Assembly: GCA_963772445.1 (NCBI GenBank) | Contig: CAVYXK010000003.1 | Coordinates: 372,001 to 436,000 of the forward strand | Reading direction: 5' to 3' | From: CAVYXK01 sp963772445 | GTDB taxonomy: Bacteria > Pseudomonadota > Alphaproteobacteria > Acetobacterales > Acetobacteraceae | DNA: 64,000 nucleotides | Made by a program: the position numbers and the translations under genes | Notes under the pieces: generated by a model | Told to the model about the DNA's origin: nothing | What the model saw: the letters and a program-made list of their open reading frames with translations, nothing else | The model's database searches: none | Shown: piece after piece, positions 53,826-64,000 of the stretch | How positions within the stretch are numbered: the first letter of the stretch is position 1 | Layout: each line of letters opens with the position of its first letter

Positions 53826-54206
53826 ATGATCCTCGATCATATCGGCTTTGTGGTCCGCGACTTCGCCAAGAGCAGGGCGTTCTACCTTGCTGCGCTCGCT
53901 CCGCTCGGGATTCGCATCGTAAAGGAGGGTGACGGCTTGGCCGGGTTCAACCGGGAAGGGAAGGGTGGCTTCTGGATTGCCAGCGGCGGCGAGCCCTCCG
54001 CGCCGATCCATGTCGCCTTCGCCGCGAAGGATCGCGCGGAGGTGCGTGCGTTCTATGCCGCCGCGATCGCTGCCGGCGGACGCGATAACGGCGCGCCTGG
54101 CCTGCGGCCGCAGTATCACGCCGACTATTACGGCGGCTTCGTTCTCGACCCGGACGGCCATAATATCGAGGCCGTCTGCCGTTCCCCGGAGGCCTTGGGC
54201 GGCTAA
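53826..54206 (+). CDS. VOC-family (glyoxalase/bleomycin-resistance-like) protein
   Basis: 126 residues. LDHIGFVVRDFAKSRAFYLA at the start (metal His), APIHVAFAAKDRAEVRAFYA, and YYGGFVLDPDGHNIEAVC (metal Glu) fit the YcbJ/glyoxalase-like lyase group. Sits inside the sucAB-lpd set, 13 bases after sucB. Its substrate and any link to 2-oxoglutarate metabolism are unknown. Confidence 0.85.
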   Translation: MILDHIGFVVRDFAKSRAFYLAALAPLGIRIVKEGDGLAGFNREGKGGFWIASGGEPSAPIHVAFAAKDRAEVRAFYAAAIAAGGRDNGAPGLRPQYHADYYGGFVLDPDGHNIEAVCRSPEALGG

Positions 54207-54264
54207 CCGAATTGTGACGACTTTGCTGGCAGGCTAGTCTCGGGACCGAGCTTGAGAGCACCCA

Positions 54265-54711
54265 ATGGACCAATCAGCACAGGACCCGGCGCTTGAGGCC
54301 CGCGTCGGGCGGCTAGAGCAGGATATGCACGAGGTGAAGTCCACGCTCGGCCGCCTGGAGCCGCTGATCGTCAGCATTCACGCACAAATGCCCTACCTTG
54401 CCACGAAGGCGGAGGTGGAGCGGCTACGCGGCGACCTGGGGGCGAAGATCGAGGGTCTCCGAGCCGACTTGGAGACGAAGATGGAGGCTCTCCGAGCCGA
54501 CCTCGAGACGAAGATGGCCGCTCTCCGGGCCGACTTGCAAACGACGATGGAGGGCCTGCGCGGAGAGGTCCAGGCTGGCTTTGCCGGAAAGCCGGGCTTC
54601 CTAGGCATGTGGATGATAGGCGCCACGCTCTCCGCCCTTGTCGTGGCCGGCATGACCGCCGGCGCCGCCAATCTCGCGATCATCGCGCGTGGTTTTCACA
54701 TCGGACCATGA
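54265..54711 (+). CDS. Coiled-coil protein with a membrane helix, between sucB and lpd
   Basis: 148 residues. An N-terminal coiled coil (LEARVGRLEQDMHEVKSTLG) is followed by near-perfect 11-residue repeats of the form EGLRADLETKM / EALRADLETKM / AALRADLQTTM, then a membrane segment (FLGMWMIGATLSALVVAGMT). Its stop overlaps the lpd start (ATGA), so it is translated with lpd. The function is unknown; similar small coiled-coil/TM genes occur at 44718 in the island and, without TM, at 1663. Confidence 0.7.
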   Translation: MDQSAQDPALEARVGRLEQDMHEVKSTLGRLEPLIVSIHAQMPYLATKAEVERLRGDLGAKIEGLRADLETKMEALRADLETKMAALRADLQTTMEGLRGEVQAGFAGKPGFLGMWMIGATLSALVVAGMTAGAANLAIIARGFHIGP

Positions 54712-56099
54712 GCGACAGTTTCGACCTGATCATCATCGGCTCCGGTCCCGGCGGCTACGTGTGCGCGCTCCGCGCCGCGCAGCTCGGCATGAAGGTGGCA
54801 TGCGCGGAGAAGCGCGCCACGCTGGGCGGCACCTGTCTCAACATCGGTTGCATTCCGTCCAAGGCGCTGCTGCAATCATCCGAGAACTACACCGCCGTCA
54901 CCCACGACTTCGCGGCGCATGGGATCGAGGCAGGCTCGGTGAAGCTCGACCTCGCGCGCATGATGGCGCGCAAGAACGAGGTGGTCACCGCCAATGTCAA
55001 AGGCGTCGAGTTCCTGTTCCGCAAGAACAAGGTCACCTGGCTGAAAGGCGAGGCACGGATCGTCGCACCCGGACGCGTGCAGGTGAACGACGAGACGCAT
55101 GAAACCAAGCACATCGTCATCGCCACCGGCAGCGAGAGCATGCCGCTTCCCGGCGTCGACGTGGACGAGCAGCGGATCATCACCTCCACCGGCGGGCTGG
55201 AGCTGGATGCAGTGCCGAAGCGGCTGGCAGTGATTGGCGCCGGCTATATCGGGCTGGAGCTCGGCAGCGTCTGGCGTCGCCTCGGCGCCGAGGTTACGGT
55301 GATCGAGTTCCTCGACCGCATCGTGCCAGGCATGGATGCCGAGGTAGCGAAATCCTTCGAGCGGATTCTGACGCGGCAAGGATTGAAGTTCCGTCTGGGC
55401 ATGAAGGTCACCGGTGCGCGACAGGGCAATGACGGTGTCACGCTCTCGGTCGAGCCGCGCGATGGCGGAGTGGCGGAGGAAGTGAAAGCCGACGTGGTGT
55501 TGGTTGCCGTCGGTCGGCGCGCCTTCGCCGACGGGCTCGGCCTTGAGGCGGTCGGTGTGGCACGCGACGAGCGCGGCCGGGTGAAGACCGATGCGCACTA
55601 CGCGACCAATATCCCCGGCATCTATGCGATCGGCGACGTTATCGCCGGCCCGATGCTGGCGCATAAGGCGGAGGATGAGGGGGTCGCTATCGCCGAACGC
55701 CTGGCAGGTCAGGCCGGTCACGTGAATTATCAGGCGATCCCCGGCGTCGTTTACACGTGGCCCGAGCTAGCTGCGGTCGGTCAGACCGAGGACGAGCTGA
55801 AGGCCGCCGGCATCGCGTACAAGGTGGGGAAGTTCCCGTTCACGGCGAATGGCCGCGCGCGCGCGATGGGCGATACCGACGGATTCGTCAAGATCATTGC
55901 CGATAAAACCACTGATCGTATCCTCGGAGCCCATATCATCGGGCCGGACGCCGGCACGATGATCGCGGAGCTCGTCACCGCGATGGAGTTCGGGGCATCA
56001 GCCGAGGACGTGGCGCGCATCTCCCACGCGCATCCCACGTTGAATGAGGCGATCAAGGAAGCCGCCCTGGCTGCGGACGGAAGGGCGCTGCATATCTGA
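54708..56099 (+). CDS. lpd: Dihydrolipoyl dehydrogenase (E3)
   Basis: 463 residues. FAD fold IIIGSGPGGYVCALRAAQLG, redox disulphide GGTCLNIGCIPSKALL, NAD fold AVIGAGYIGLELGSVWRRLG, FAD contact GIYAIGDVIAGPMLAHKAED, and the dimer-partner His-Glu in HAHPTLNEAIKEA. It reoxidises the lipoyl group of SucB. Last member of the TCA set. Confidence 0.96.
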   Translation: MSDSFDLIIIGSGPGGYVCALRAAQLGMKVACAEKRATLGGTCLNIGCIPSKALLQSSENYTAVTHDFAAHGIEAGSVKLDLARMMARKNEVVTANVKGVEFLFRKNKVTWLKGEARIVAPGRVQVNDETHETKHIVIATGSESMPLPGVDVDEQRIITSTGGLELDAVPKRLAVIGAGYIGLELGSVWRRLGAEVTVIEFLDRIVPGMDAEVAKSFERILTRQGLKFRLGMKVTGARQGNDGVTLSVEPRDGGVAEEVKADVVLVAVGRRAFADGLGLEAVGVARDERGRVKTDAHYATNIPGIYAIGDVIAGPMLAHKAEDEGVAIAERLAGQAGHVNYQAIPGVVYTWPELAAVGQTEDELKAAGIAYKVGKFPFTANGRARAMGDTDGFVKIIADKTTDRILGAHIIGPDAGTMIAELVTAMEFGASAEDVARISHAHPTLNEAIKEAALAADGRALHI

Positions 56100-56103
56100 C
56101 CCG

Positions 56104-57093
56104 ATGACCCCGATTGCATTGACCATGGGCGATCCCGCCGGCATCGGCGGCGAGCTGAGCCTGCGGGCGTGGCTCGCGCAGCGGCGTCGCGGACCGTGCT
56201 TCGTGGCGCTCGACGATCCCGAGCGCCTGGCGGCGCTCGCCACCCAGCTTCGGCTCGAAGTCCCGGTGCGGGCGGTGCAGCAGCCGCAGCAGGCGGTTTC
56301 GGTCTTCCCGGATGCACTCCCTGTGCTGCCGGTCCGGCTCGCCAGAGCACCGCGTCCTGGCACGCCTGACGTCGCCAATGCGCCCGCGGTGATCGGGTCG
56401 ATCGAGCGCGCCACGCGGCTGGCGATGCAGGGTAACGTTGCCGCCCTCGTTACCAATCCGATCAACAAAGCCGCGCTTTATCACGCCGGCTTCGCCTATC
56501 CGGGCCATACAGAGTTCCTCGCCGCGCTCACCGGTGCCACGGGCCGACAGGTGATGATGCTGGCAAGCCCGGAGTTGCGCGTCGTGCCAGTCACAGTGCA
56601 CGCCAGCCTGCGCAACTCGCTCGCGATGCTGAGCACCGAGCTGATCCTCTCGACCGTCCGCACGACCACCACAGCGCTACGGCGCGATTTCGGCATCGCG
56701 CATCCCCGGCTCGCCATGGCGGGGCTCAATCCGCATGCCGGCGAGCAGGGCGCGCTCGGCGATGAGGAAACCACGATCATCGCTCCGGCAATCGCCGCCT
56801 TGCGTGCCGAAGGGGAGGACGTGTCCGGCCCCTGGCCGCCCGACACCATGTTCACCGCGGCGGCACGCCGCCGCTATGACGCGGCCATCTGCATGTACCA
56901 CGACCAGGGTCTGATCCCGTTGAAGACGCTCGATATGGATCACGGCGTGAACGTCACGCTTGGCTTGCCGATCGTACGCACCTCGCCAGATCACGGCACC
57001 GCTTTCGACATCGCCGGTACCGGGCGCGCCGATCCGTCGAGCCTTATCGCCGCCCTGCAGATGGCGGCCGAGATCGCCGCGCGTCGGGGATGA
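56104..57093 (+). CDS. pdxA: 4-hydroxythreonine-4-phosphate dehydrogenase
   Basis: 329 residues, four bases after lpd. TMGDPAGIGGELSLRAWL, VTNPINKAALYHAGFAYPGH, TVHASLRNSLAMLS, AGLNPHAGEQGALGDEE and MYHDQGLIPLKTLDMDHGVN carry the metal-binding His residues of PdxA. It acts in the DXP-dependent pyridoxal phosphate pathway. Overlaps the next gene by 4 bases. Confidence 0.95.
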   Translation: MTPIALTMGDPAGIGGELSLRAWLAQRRRGPCFVALDDPERLAALATQLRLEVPVRAVQQPQQAVSVFPDALPVLPVRLARAPRPGTPDVANAPAVIGSIERATRLAMQGNVAALVTNPINKAALYHAGFAYPGHTEFLAALTGATGRQVMMLASPELRVVPVTVHASLRNSLAMLSTELILSTVRTTTTALRRDFGIAHPRLAMAGLNPHAGEQGALGDEETTIIAPAIAALRAEGEDVSGPWPPDTMFTAAARRRYDAAICMYHDQGLIPLKTLDMDHGVNVTLGLPIVRTSPDHGTAFDIAGTGRADPSSLIAALQMAAEIAARRG

Positions 57094-57467
57094 GTGGCAC
57101 GCCGCGCGAACGCCGCGGACGTCGTGCGCACGCGCTGGGGGTATCAGCCGAGGCCGCGGCCGCCGCGGCACTCGAGCGCGACGGATGGAGCGTGCGTGCT
57201 CGCCGACTGCGCACCGAGGCCGGCGAGGTCGACCTGATCGCCGAGCAGGACGGGCTGCTCGCTATCATCGAAGTGAAGGCACGGCCGACCCTGGCCGGCG
57301 CGGCGCTCGCACTGACCGAGCGGCAGCGCCGCCGGCTGTTGGCAGCCGCTGAGATCGTGCTGGCGGGACATCCGGAATGGGGCGCCAGAGGCGTGCGGTT
57401 CGACATGCTGCTGGTCGATGCGGCAGGGTCAGTCCGACGCATCGTCGATGCATTCCGCGTCGAATAA
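57090..57467 (+). CDS. yraN: UPF0102/YraN-family protein
   Basis: 125 residues. GVSAEAAAAAALERDGWSVR, AGEVDLIAEQDGLLAIIEVK (D-x(n)-E-V-K nuclease-like motif) and RFDMLLVD. YraN proteins have a Holliday-junction-resolvase-like fold; their role is unclear. It overlaps pdxA (ATGA). Confidence 0.9.
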   Translation: MSGTPRERRGRRAHALGVSAEAAAAAALERDGWSVRARRLRTEAGEVDLIAEQDGLLAIIEVKARPTLAGAALALTERQRRRLLAAAEIVLAGHPEWGARGVRFDMLLVDAAGSVRRIVDAFRVE

Positions 57468-57572
57468 CGAACGCGGCCGTGCGAGCAGGCAGAGCCCCCT
57501 GCGATGTAGCAAAGGTGTGATTGCGCGATCCAGCCCGGTTGCGTAGCCTCCCCCGCCTCACAGGCAGGCGGC

Positions 57573-59660
<2,088 letters not shown>

Positions 59661-59681
59661 GCAAAGTAGGGAGAATACCCG

Positions 59682-60698
59682 ATGCAACTGGGCATGATCG
59701 GCCTCGGCCGGATGGGCGGCAACATGGTGCAGCGTCTGATCCGCGCCGGTCACGACTGCCACGTCTATGACGCCCACGCTTCGGCGGTGAAGGAACTTGT
59801 TGACAAGGGCGCCAAGGGCAGCACCGACCTTCGGGCGTTCATCGAATCGCTCACCAAGCCGCGTGCGGTGTGGCTAATGGTGCCGGCCGGGGTGGTCGAT
59901 CCGGTGCTGGAATCGCTGACGCCGCTGCTCTCGTCCGGTGACACGGTGATCGACGGCGGCAATTCGTACTATCACGACGACGTGCGCCGGGCCGGCGAGC
60001 TGAAAACCAAGGGCCTGCACTACGTGGACGTCGGGGTCAGTGGCGGGGTCTGGGGCCTGGACCGCGGCTACTGCATGATGATCGGCGGCGAGAATGACGT
60101 GGTGCAGCGCCTCGATCCGATATTCAAAACGCTGGCGCCAGGAGTCGGGAACGCACCGCGGACCCCCGGCGCGTCCGGCGAGCCCAGCGCTGCTGAGCAG
60201 GGTTATCTGCATTGCGGCCCCAACGGTGCCGGCCATTTTGTGAAGATGGTGCACAACGGCATCGAATACGGCGTCATGGCCGCCTATGCGGAAGGACTGA
60301 ATATCATCCGCAACGCAAATGCCGGCTCGCGCCAGCAGGAAACCGACGCCGAAACCACGCCGCTGCGCCATCCGGAGCTGTATCGCTACAATATCGACGT
60401 CTCGAAAGTATCCGAGGTGTGGCGCCGCGGCAGCGTGATCGGCTCCTGGCTGCTCGACCTGATTGCCAGCGCCTTGCGCAAGAGTCCTGATCTTGCAGAC
60501 TTCCACGGCCGCGTCTCGGATTCCGGCGAGGGCCGCTGGACCTTGCAGGCCGCGATCGACGAGGGCGTCCCGGCCCCCGTCATCAGCGCAGCGCTCTATG
60601 CCCGCTTCAGCTCGCGCGGCGATGCCGAATATGCCGACAAACTGCTGTCCGCCATGCGCTACGAGTTCGGCGGCCATCTCGAGAAGTCCGGCGGATGA
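59682..60698 (+). CDS. gnd: 6-phosphogluconate dehydrogenase, decarboxylating
   Basis: 338 residues, the shorter form found in many alphaproteobacteria and Gram-positives. NADP fold MQLGMIGLGRMGGNMVQRLI, VIDGGNSYYHDD, GVSGGVWGLDRGYCMMIGGE, and the catalytic GHFVKMVHNGIEYGVM. Makes ribulose 5-phosphate. Overlaps zwf by 4 bases. Confidence 0.96.
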   Translation: MQLGMIGLGRMGGNMVQRLIRAGHDCHVYDAHASAVKELVDKGAKGSTDLRAFIESLTKPRAVWLMVPAGVVDPVLESLTPLLSSGDTVIDGGNSYYHDDVRRAGELKTKGLHYVDVGVSGGVWGLDRGYCMMIGGENDVVQRLDPIFKTLAPGVGNAPRTPGASGEPSAAEQGYLHCGPNGAGHFVKMVHNGIEYGVMAAYAEGLNIIRNANAGSRQQETDAETTPLRHPELYRYNIDVSKVSEVWRRGSVIGSWLLDLIASALRKSPDLADFHGRVSDSGEGRWTLQAAIDEGVPAPVISAALYARFSSRGDAEYADKLLSAMRYEFGGHLEKSGG

Positions 60699-62092
60699 GC
60701 GAGACGGACATGCTGCGCTCGGACGCGCTCGTCGTGTTCGGCGCCACCGGCGATCTCGCCTACAAGCAGATCTTCCCGGCCCTGCTTGGCCTGGTGCGCG
60801 ACGAAGGCCTGGCGACGCCCATCATCGGTGTCGCCAAACAGGGGTGGATGCTCGAGCGGTTGAAGCAGCGGGCCCAGGATAGCTTGAAAGCGCACGGGCT
60901 GGATTCCGACATCGACGCCGTTGGCCGGCTGATGAACCAGCTTCGCTATGTCGATGGCGACTACAATGATCCTGCGACGTTCGTCGAACTGCGCAAGCAG
61001 CTCGATCAGGCACAACGCCCGCTGCACTACCTCGCTATCCCGCCCAGCCTGTTCGGCGTCGTCGCCAGCCAGCTCGCGAAATCGGGATGCGCTGAGCACG
61101 CCAGGCTGGTGATCGAAAAGCCGTTCGGCCATAACGCGCAATCCGCGCGCGAGCTGGACCGCATTCTCGACCAGTATTTCCCGGAAGATCAGATCTTCCG
61201 CATCGACCATTATCTGGGGAAGGAGCCCGTCCAGAATATTGTCTATACCCGCTTCGCCAATCCGCTGCTCGAGCCGCTGTGGAGCCGGCTGTACGTGCGC
61301 AGCATTCAGATCACCATGGCAGAGGATTTTGGCGTCGAGGACCGCGGCCGGTTCTACGACGAAACCGGCGCGATGCGTGACGTAGTGCAGAACCACCTGC
61401 TGCAGGTGCTGGCACATGTGACAATGGACCCGCCGGCTGGCGACGACCACGAATCGCTGCGCGATCAGCGGGCCACCCTGCTGAAGGCGGTGCGCCCGCT
61501 CGATCCGGCGCATGTTGTGCGCGGCCAGTATATCGGCTACCGGGCGGTCCCCGGTGTACGGCCCAATTCTACTGTTGAGACCTTCGTTGCGATCAAGCTG
61601 GCGATCGACAACTGGCGCTGGGGTGGCGTGCCGATCTATATCCGCGCCGGCAAGGAGCTGCCGATCACTGCCGCTGAGGTGATCGTTGAGTTCAAGCGGC
61701 CGCCGCGAGAAACCTTCGGCGAACACGTCCCTACGTCGTCGTGCCATATGCGGATGCGTATCGGCCCCGAGCTCGCCGTAGGGCTCGGCCTGCGCGTAAA
61801 GACGCCAGGCGAGCGGATGGTGGGGCACGACGTCGAGCTGATCCTGACCGAGCGGCCCGAATCCGATATGCCACCCTATCAGCGCCTGCTCGGCGACGCG
61901 ATGCGCGGCGTGCGCGACCTGTTCACTCGCCAGGACCTTGTGGATGAGCAGTGGCGTATCGTCAATCCCGTGCTGGACAACGTCACGCCGCTTTACACCT
62001 ATGCAAGCGGCACCTGGGGACCGGAGGAAGCGGCCGAGCTGATCGGCAATGACGGGCCATGGCGCGACCCGAAGCCGGGAAGGACCGAGTGA
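60695..62092 (+). CDS. zwf: Glucose-6-phosphate 1-dehydrogenase
   Basis: 465 residues. NADP motif VVFGATGDLAYKQIFPALLG, RLVIEKPFGHNAQSARELD, and the active-site RIDHYLGKEPVQNIVYTRFA with its His and Lys; then RYYDE-type RGRFYDETGAMRDVVQNHLL. First committed step of the oxidative pentose phosphate or Entner-Doudoroff route. Stop overlaps the HAD start (TGATG). Confidence 0.97.
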   Translation: MSETDMLRSDALVVFGATGDLAYKQIFPALLGLVRDEGLATPIIGVAKQGWMLERLKQRAQDSLKAHGLDSDIDAVGRLMNQLRYVDGDYNDPATFVELRKQLDQAQRPLHYLAIPPSLFGVVASQLAKSGCAEHARLVIEKPFGHNAQSARELDRILDQYFPEDQIFRIDHYLGKEPVQNIVYTRFANPLLEPLWSRLYVRSIQITMAEDFGVEDRGRFYDETGAMRDVVQNHLLQVLAHVTMDPPAGDDHESLRDQRATLLKAVRPLDPAHVVRGQYIGYRAVPGVRPNSTVETFVAIKLAIDNWRWGGVPIYIRAGKELPITAAEVIVEFKRPPRETFGEHVPTSSCHMRMRIGPELAVGLGLRVKTPGERMVGHDVELILTERPESDMPPYQRLLGDAMRGVRDLFTRQDLVDEQWRIVNPVLDNVTPLYTYASGTWGPEEAAELIGNDGPWRDPKPGRTE

Positions 62093-62760
62093 TGGCGGAG
62101 CCGCATGACCTCGTCTTTCTGTTCGACGTGGACAACACGCTGCTCGACAATGATGGTGTGCAGGGGGACCTGCGCGATCATCTCGAGCAGAACTATGGGG
62201 TCAAGGCGCGCGACCGCTACTGGGATCTGTTCGAGCAACTGCGTGGCGAGCTGGGCTACGCCGACTATCTCGGTGCGTTGGAGCGCTACCGGGTGGAAGA
62301 GCTGCACGATCCGCGCGTCCTACGAATCGCCAACTGGCTGGTCGAGTACCCGTTCGCCAGCCGCGTCTATTCCGGCGCGTTCGACGCCGTCCGGCACGCG
62401 CGGCAGTGGGGCGCGCCGGTGATTCTGTCGGACGGAGACGCGGTGTTCCAGCCGCGCAAGGTCGAATGCGCCGGCCTGTGGCGGGAATTCGGCGACCGCG
62501 TGCTGATCTATATTCACAAGGAACAGGAACTGGACGACGTCGAGCACTGGTATCCGGCCAAGCACTATGTGCTGATCGACGACAAGATTCGCATCCTGGA
62601 CGCGGTCAAGAAGATCTGGGGCGATCGCGTCACGACGGTCTTCCCGCGGCAAGGCCATTACGCACTCGACCCCAAGGAAATCGCCGCGCACCCGCCGGCC
62701 GACATCACCATCGAGAGCATCGGCGACCTGCTCCGGCACGACCGGTCGGCATTCCTGTGA
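62092..62760 (+). CDS. HAD-superfamily hydrolase in the pentose phosphate operon
   Basis: 222 residues from ATG 62092. Motif I FLFDVDNTLLDNDGV (both Asp), motif II VILSDGDAVFQPRKVE, Lys in YIHKEQELDD, and motif IV YVLIDDKIRILDAVKK with the paired Asp. A sugar-phosphate phosphatase role is suggested by the context only. I recall homologues at this position in related operons. Confidence 0.85.
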   Translation: MAEPHDLVFLFDVDNTLLDNDGVQGDLRDHLEQNYGVKARDRYWDLFEQLRGELGYADYLGALERYRVEELHDPRVLRIANWLVEYPFASRVYSGAFDAVRHARQWGAPVILSDGDAVFQPRKVECAGLWREFGDRVLIYIHKEQELDDVEHWYPAKHYVLIDDKIRILDAVKKIWGDRVTTVFPRQGHYALDPKEIAAHPPADITIESIGDLLRHDRSAFL

Positions 62761-62777
62761 ACCCGGGAGGAACGGAC

Positions 62778-63854
62778 ATGAAGGCAACCGCAAGGCTGCA
62801 CGACCTGGGCCAAAGTCTGTGGCTCGACGACATCACCCGCGACCTGCTCGATAGCGGCACGCTGCGCGGGTTCATCGATGATCTGTCGGTCACCGGACTC
62901 ACCTCGAATCCCACCATCTTCGACCACGCTATCACCCACAGCACCAAATACGACGACGACATCCGCCGGCTGCTGGGCAACGGCGTTTCAGGCGAGGCGC
63001 TGTTCTTCGAGCTGGCGCTGGCCGATCTTGCGCGCGCCGCCGACCTGTTTTTGCCGATCCACCGCCGTACCAGTGGCGTGGACGGCTGGGTCTCATTGGA
63101 GGTGTCGCCAAAGCTCGCCCACGACACGGCGCGAACGGTGGCGGAGGCCAAGCGCCTGCACGACAAGGCGGACAAGCCCAACCTGTTCATCAAGATCCCC
63201 GGCACGATCGAGGGACTGCCGGCGATCGAGGACAGTATCTTCGCCGGCGTCTCGATCAATGTCACTTTGCTGTTCTCGCGCGCAGATTATCTTGCCGCCG
63301 CTGATGCTTACATGAATGGACTGGAGCGTCGGGTGAAGGCGGGACTGCCGCTCGATGTCAGCTCGGTGGCCTCGGTGTTCATCAGCCGCTGGGACCGTGC
63401 GGTGATCGACAAGGTCCCCGAGGCTCTGCGCGACCGGCTGGGTATCGCCATCGGGCAACAGGCCTATCAGGCGTATCGTGACGTGCTCGATTCCGATCGC
63501 TGGCAGCGCTTGGCGAACTTCGGCGCCCGACCGCAACGGCTGCTGTTCGCCAGCACCAGCATGAAGGACCCGAAGGCGCCGGACACGCTGTATGTCACCA
63601 CTTTTGCCGCGCCCAACACGATCAACACCATGCCGGAAGGCACGCTGCGCGCGTTTGCCGAGCACGGCCAGCTAGGGCCTGCGCTCGCCCGCGACGGCGG
63701 CGACTGCGAGCAGGTGATCGCCAAGCATGTCCGGGCCGGGATCGATGTCGATGCGCTTGCCTCCCAGCTTCAGGTCGATGGCGCGAAGTCCTTCGTCAAT
63801 TCCTGGGAGGACCTGCTCGGTGCCATCGACAAGAAGAGCAGCAAATTGAAATAG
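62778..63854 (+). CDS. tal: Transaldolase
   Basis: 358 residues from ATG 62778 with GGGAGGAAC upstream. SLWLDDITRDLLDSGTLRGF, GLTSNPTIFDHAI (Asp and Asn), SLEVSPKLAHDTART, the Schiff-base Lys in NLFIKIPGTIEG (about residue 140), GVSINVTLLFSRADY and LLFASTSMKDP. This long transaldolase type is the one that precedes or is fused to Pgi in this group. Here pgi follows as a separate gene 17 bases on. Confidence 0.96.
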   Translation: MKATARLHDLGQSLWLDDITRDLLDSGTLRGFIDDLSVTGLTSNPTIFDHAITHSTKYDDDIRRLLGNGVSGEALFFELALADLARAADLFLPIHRRTSGVDGWVSLEVSPKLAHDTARTVAEAKRLHDKADKPNLFIKIPGTIEGLPAIEDSIFAGVSINVTLLFSRADYLAAADAYMNGLERRVKAGLPLDVSSVASVFISRWDRAVIDKVPEALRDRLGIAIGQQAYQAYRDVLDSDRWQRLANFGARPQRLLFASTSMKDPKAPDTLYVTTFAAPNTINTMPEGTLRAFAEHGQLGPALARDGGDCEQVIAKHVRAGIDVDALASQLQVDGAKSFVNSWEDLLGAIDKKSSKLK

Positions 63855-63871
63855 CCTGAAAGGGATCAGCC

Positions 63872-64000
63872 ATGGTCGGCACCAGGGCGAACGAGACCGC
63901 AGGGTGGCGGGCGCTAACTGCGCACCACGCGGCGATCAAGGACATGCATCTTCGCCGGATGTTCGCGGATGATCCTGGGCGCGCTGCGCGCTTCTCGGCG
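63872..64000 (+). CDS. pgi: Glucose-6-phosphate isomerase, N-terminal part
   Basis: 43 residues are visible: MVGTRANETAGWRALTAHHA, then IKDMHLRRMFADDPGRAARF. This is the typical Pgi opening (W-x-L-x-x-H, LRxLFAxDPxRxxxF). AAAGGGATC precedes the ATG. The gene runs off the right edge. Confidence 0.85.
   Translation, partial: MVGTRANETAGWRALTAHHAAIKDMHLRRMFADDPGRAARFSA

Overview
The window is high-GC alphaproteobacterial DNA. Gene content and order fit an acetic-acid-bacterium-like lineage (Acetobacteraceae, Rhodospirillales): a tkt-gnd-zwf-HAD-tal-pgi sugar-phosphate operon, an mdh-sucCD / sucAB-lpd TCA set of alphaproteobacterial type, NADPH glutamate synthase, SecDF, and two PEP-CTERM exported proteins. 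Assignment below family level is not possible by eye.

Layout. 1-4.7 kb, minus strand: gltB (partial), a coiled-coil gene, gltD and an NDUFA9-like reductase. 4.75-8.4 kb: a scar made of a beheaded regulator, a beheaded alpha/beta hydrolase, insertion sequence copy 1 and a damaged DUF4440 gene. 8.7-13.3 kb, minus strand: secF, secD, a hydrolase and an aminotransferase. 13.4-18.3 kb: small genes, a cupin, a MHS-type transporter, a 2OG-Fe(II) oxygenase and ZapE. 18.4-22.8 kb: a VapBC pair, an orphan antitoxin-like gene and a zinc-ribbon/deoxyribosyltransferase-like gene split by IS copy 2, which has a perfect 7-bp target duplication. 23-28.7 kb: an AraC regulator, two PEP-CTERM proteins, an integrase relic and a hypothetical gene. 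29.4-32.4 kb: mdh-sucC-sucD. 32.55-46.46 kb: a phage-like island flanked by a 14-bp direct repeat lying in Uma2-like reading frame, with its integrase at the right end. 46.5-49.3 kb: a TetR gene with two matching palindromic operators, a DUF2852 gene, a HAD hydrolase and an AbrB-PIN pair. 49.66-56.1 kb: sucA-sucB-VOC-coiled-coil-lpd. 56.1-64 kb: pdxA, yraN and the pentose-phosphate operon, running off the end inside pgi.

How it works together. mdh, SucCD, SucAB and Lpd form the oxidative half of the TCA cycle; the usually contiguous cluster is interrupted here by about 17 kb of accessory DNA. Tkt, Gnd, Zwf, Tal and Pgi form the oxidative and non-oxidative pentose phosphate pathway in one operon. 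GltBD supplies glutamate.

Caution. Single-base frameshifts recur across the window, including in genes expected to be essential (secD, sucA, twice in sucC). Most are one extra base. This looks like residual sequence error or unusual decay, so every broken gene here should be read with that in mind.
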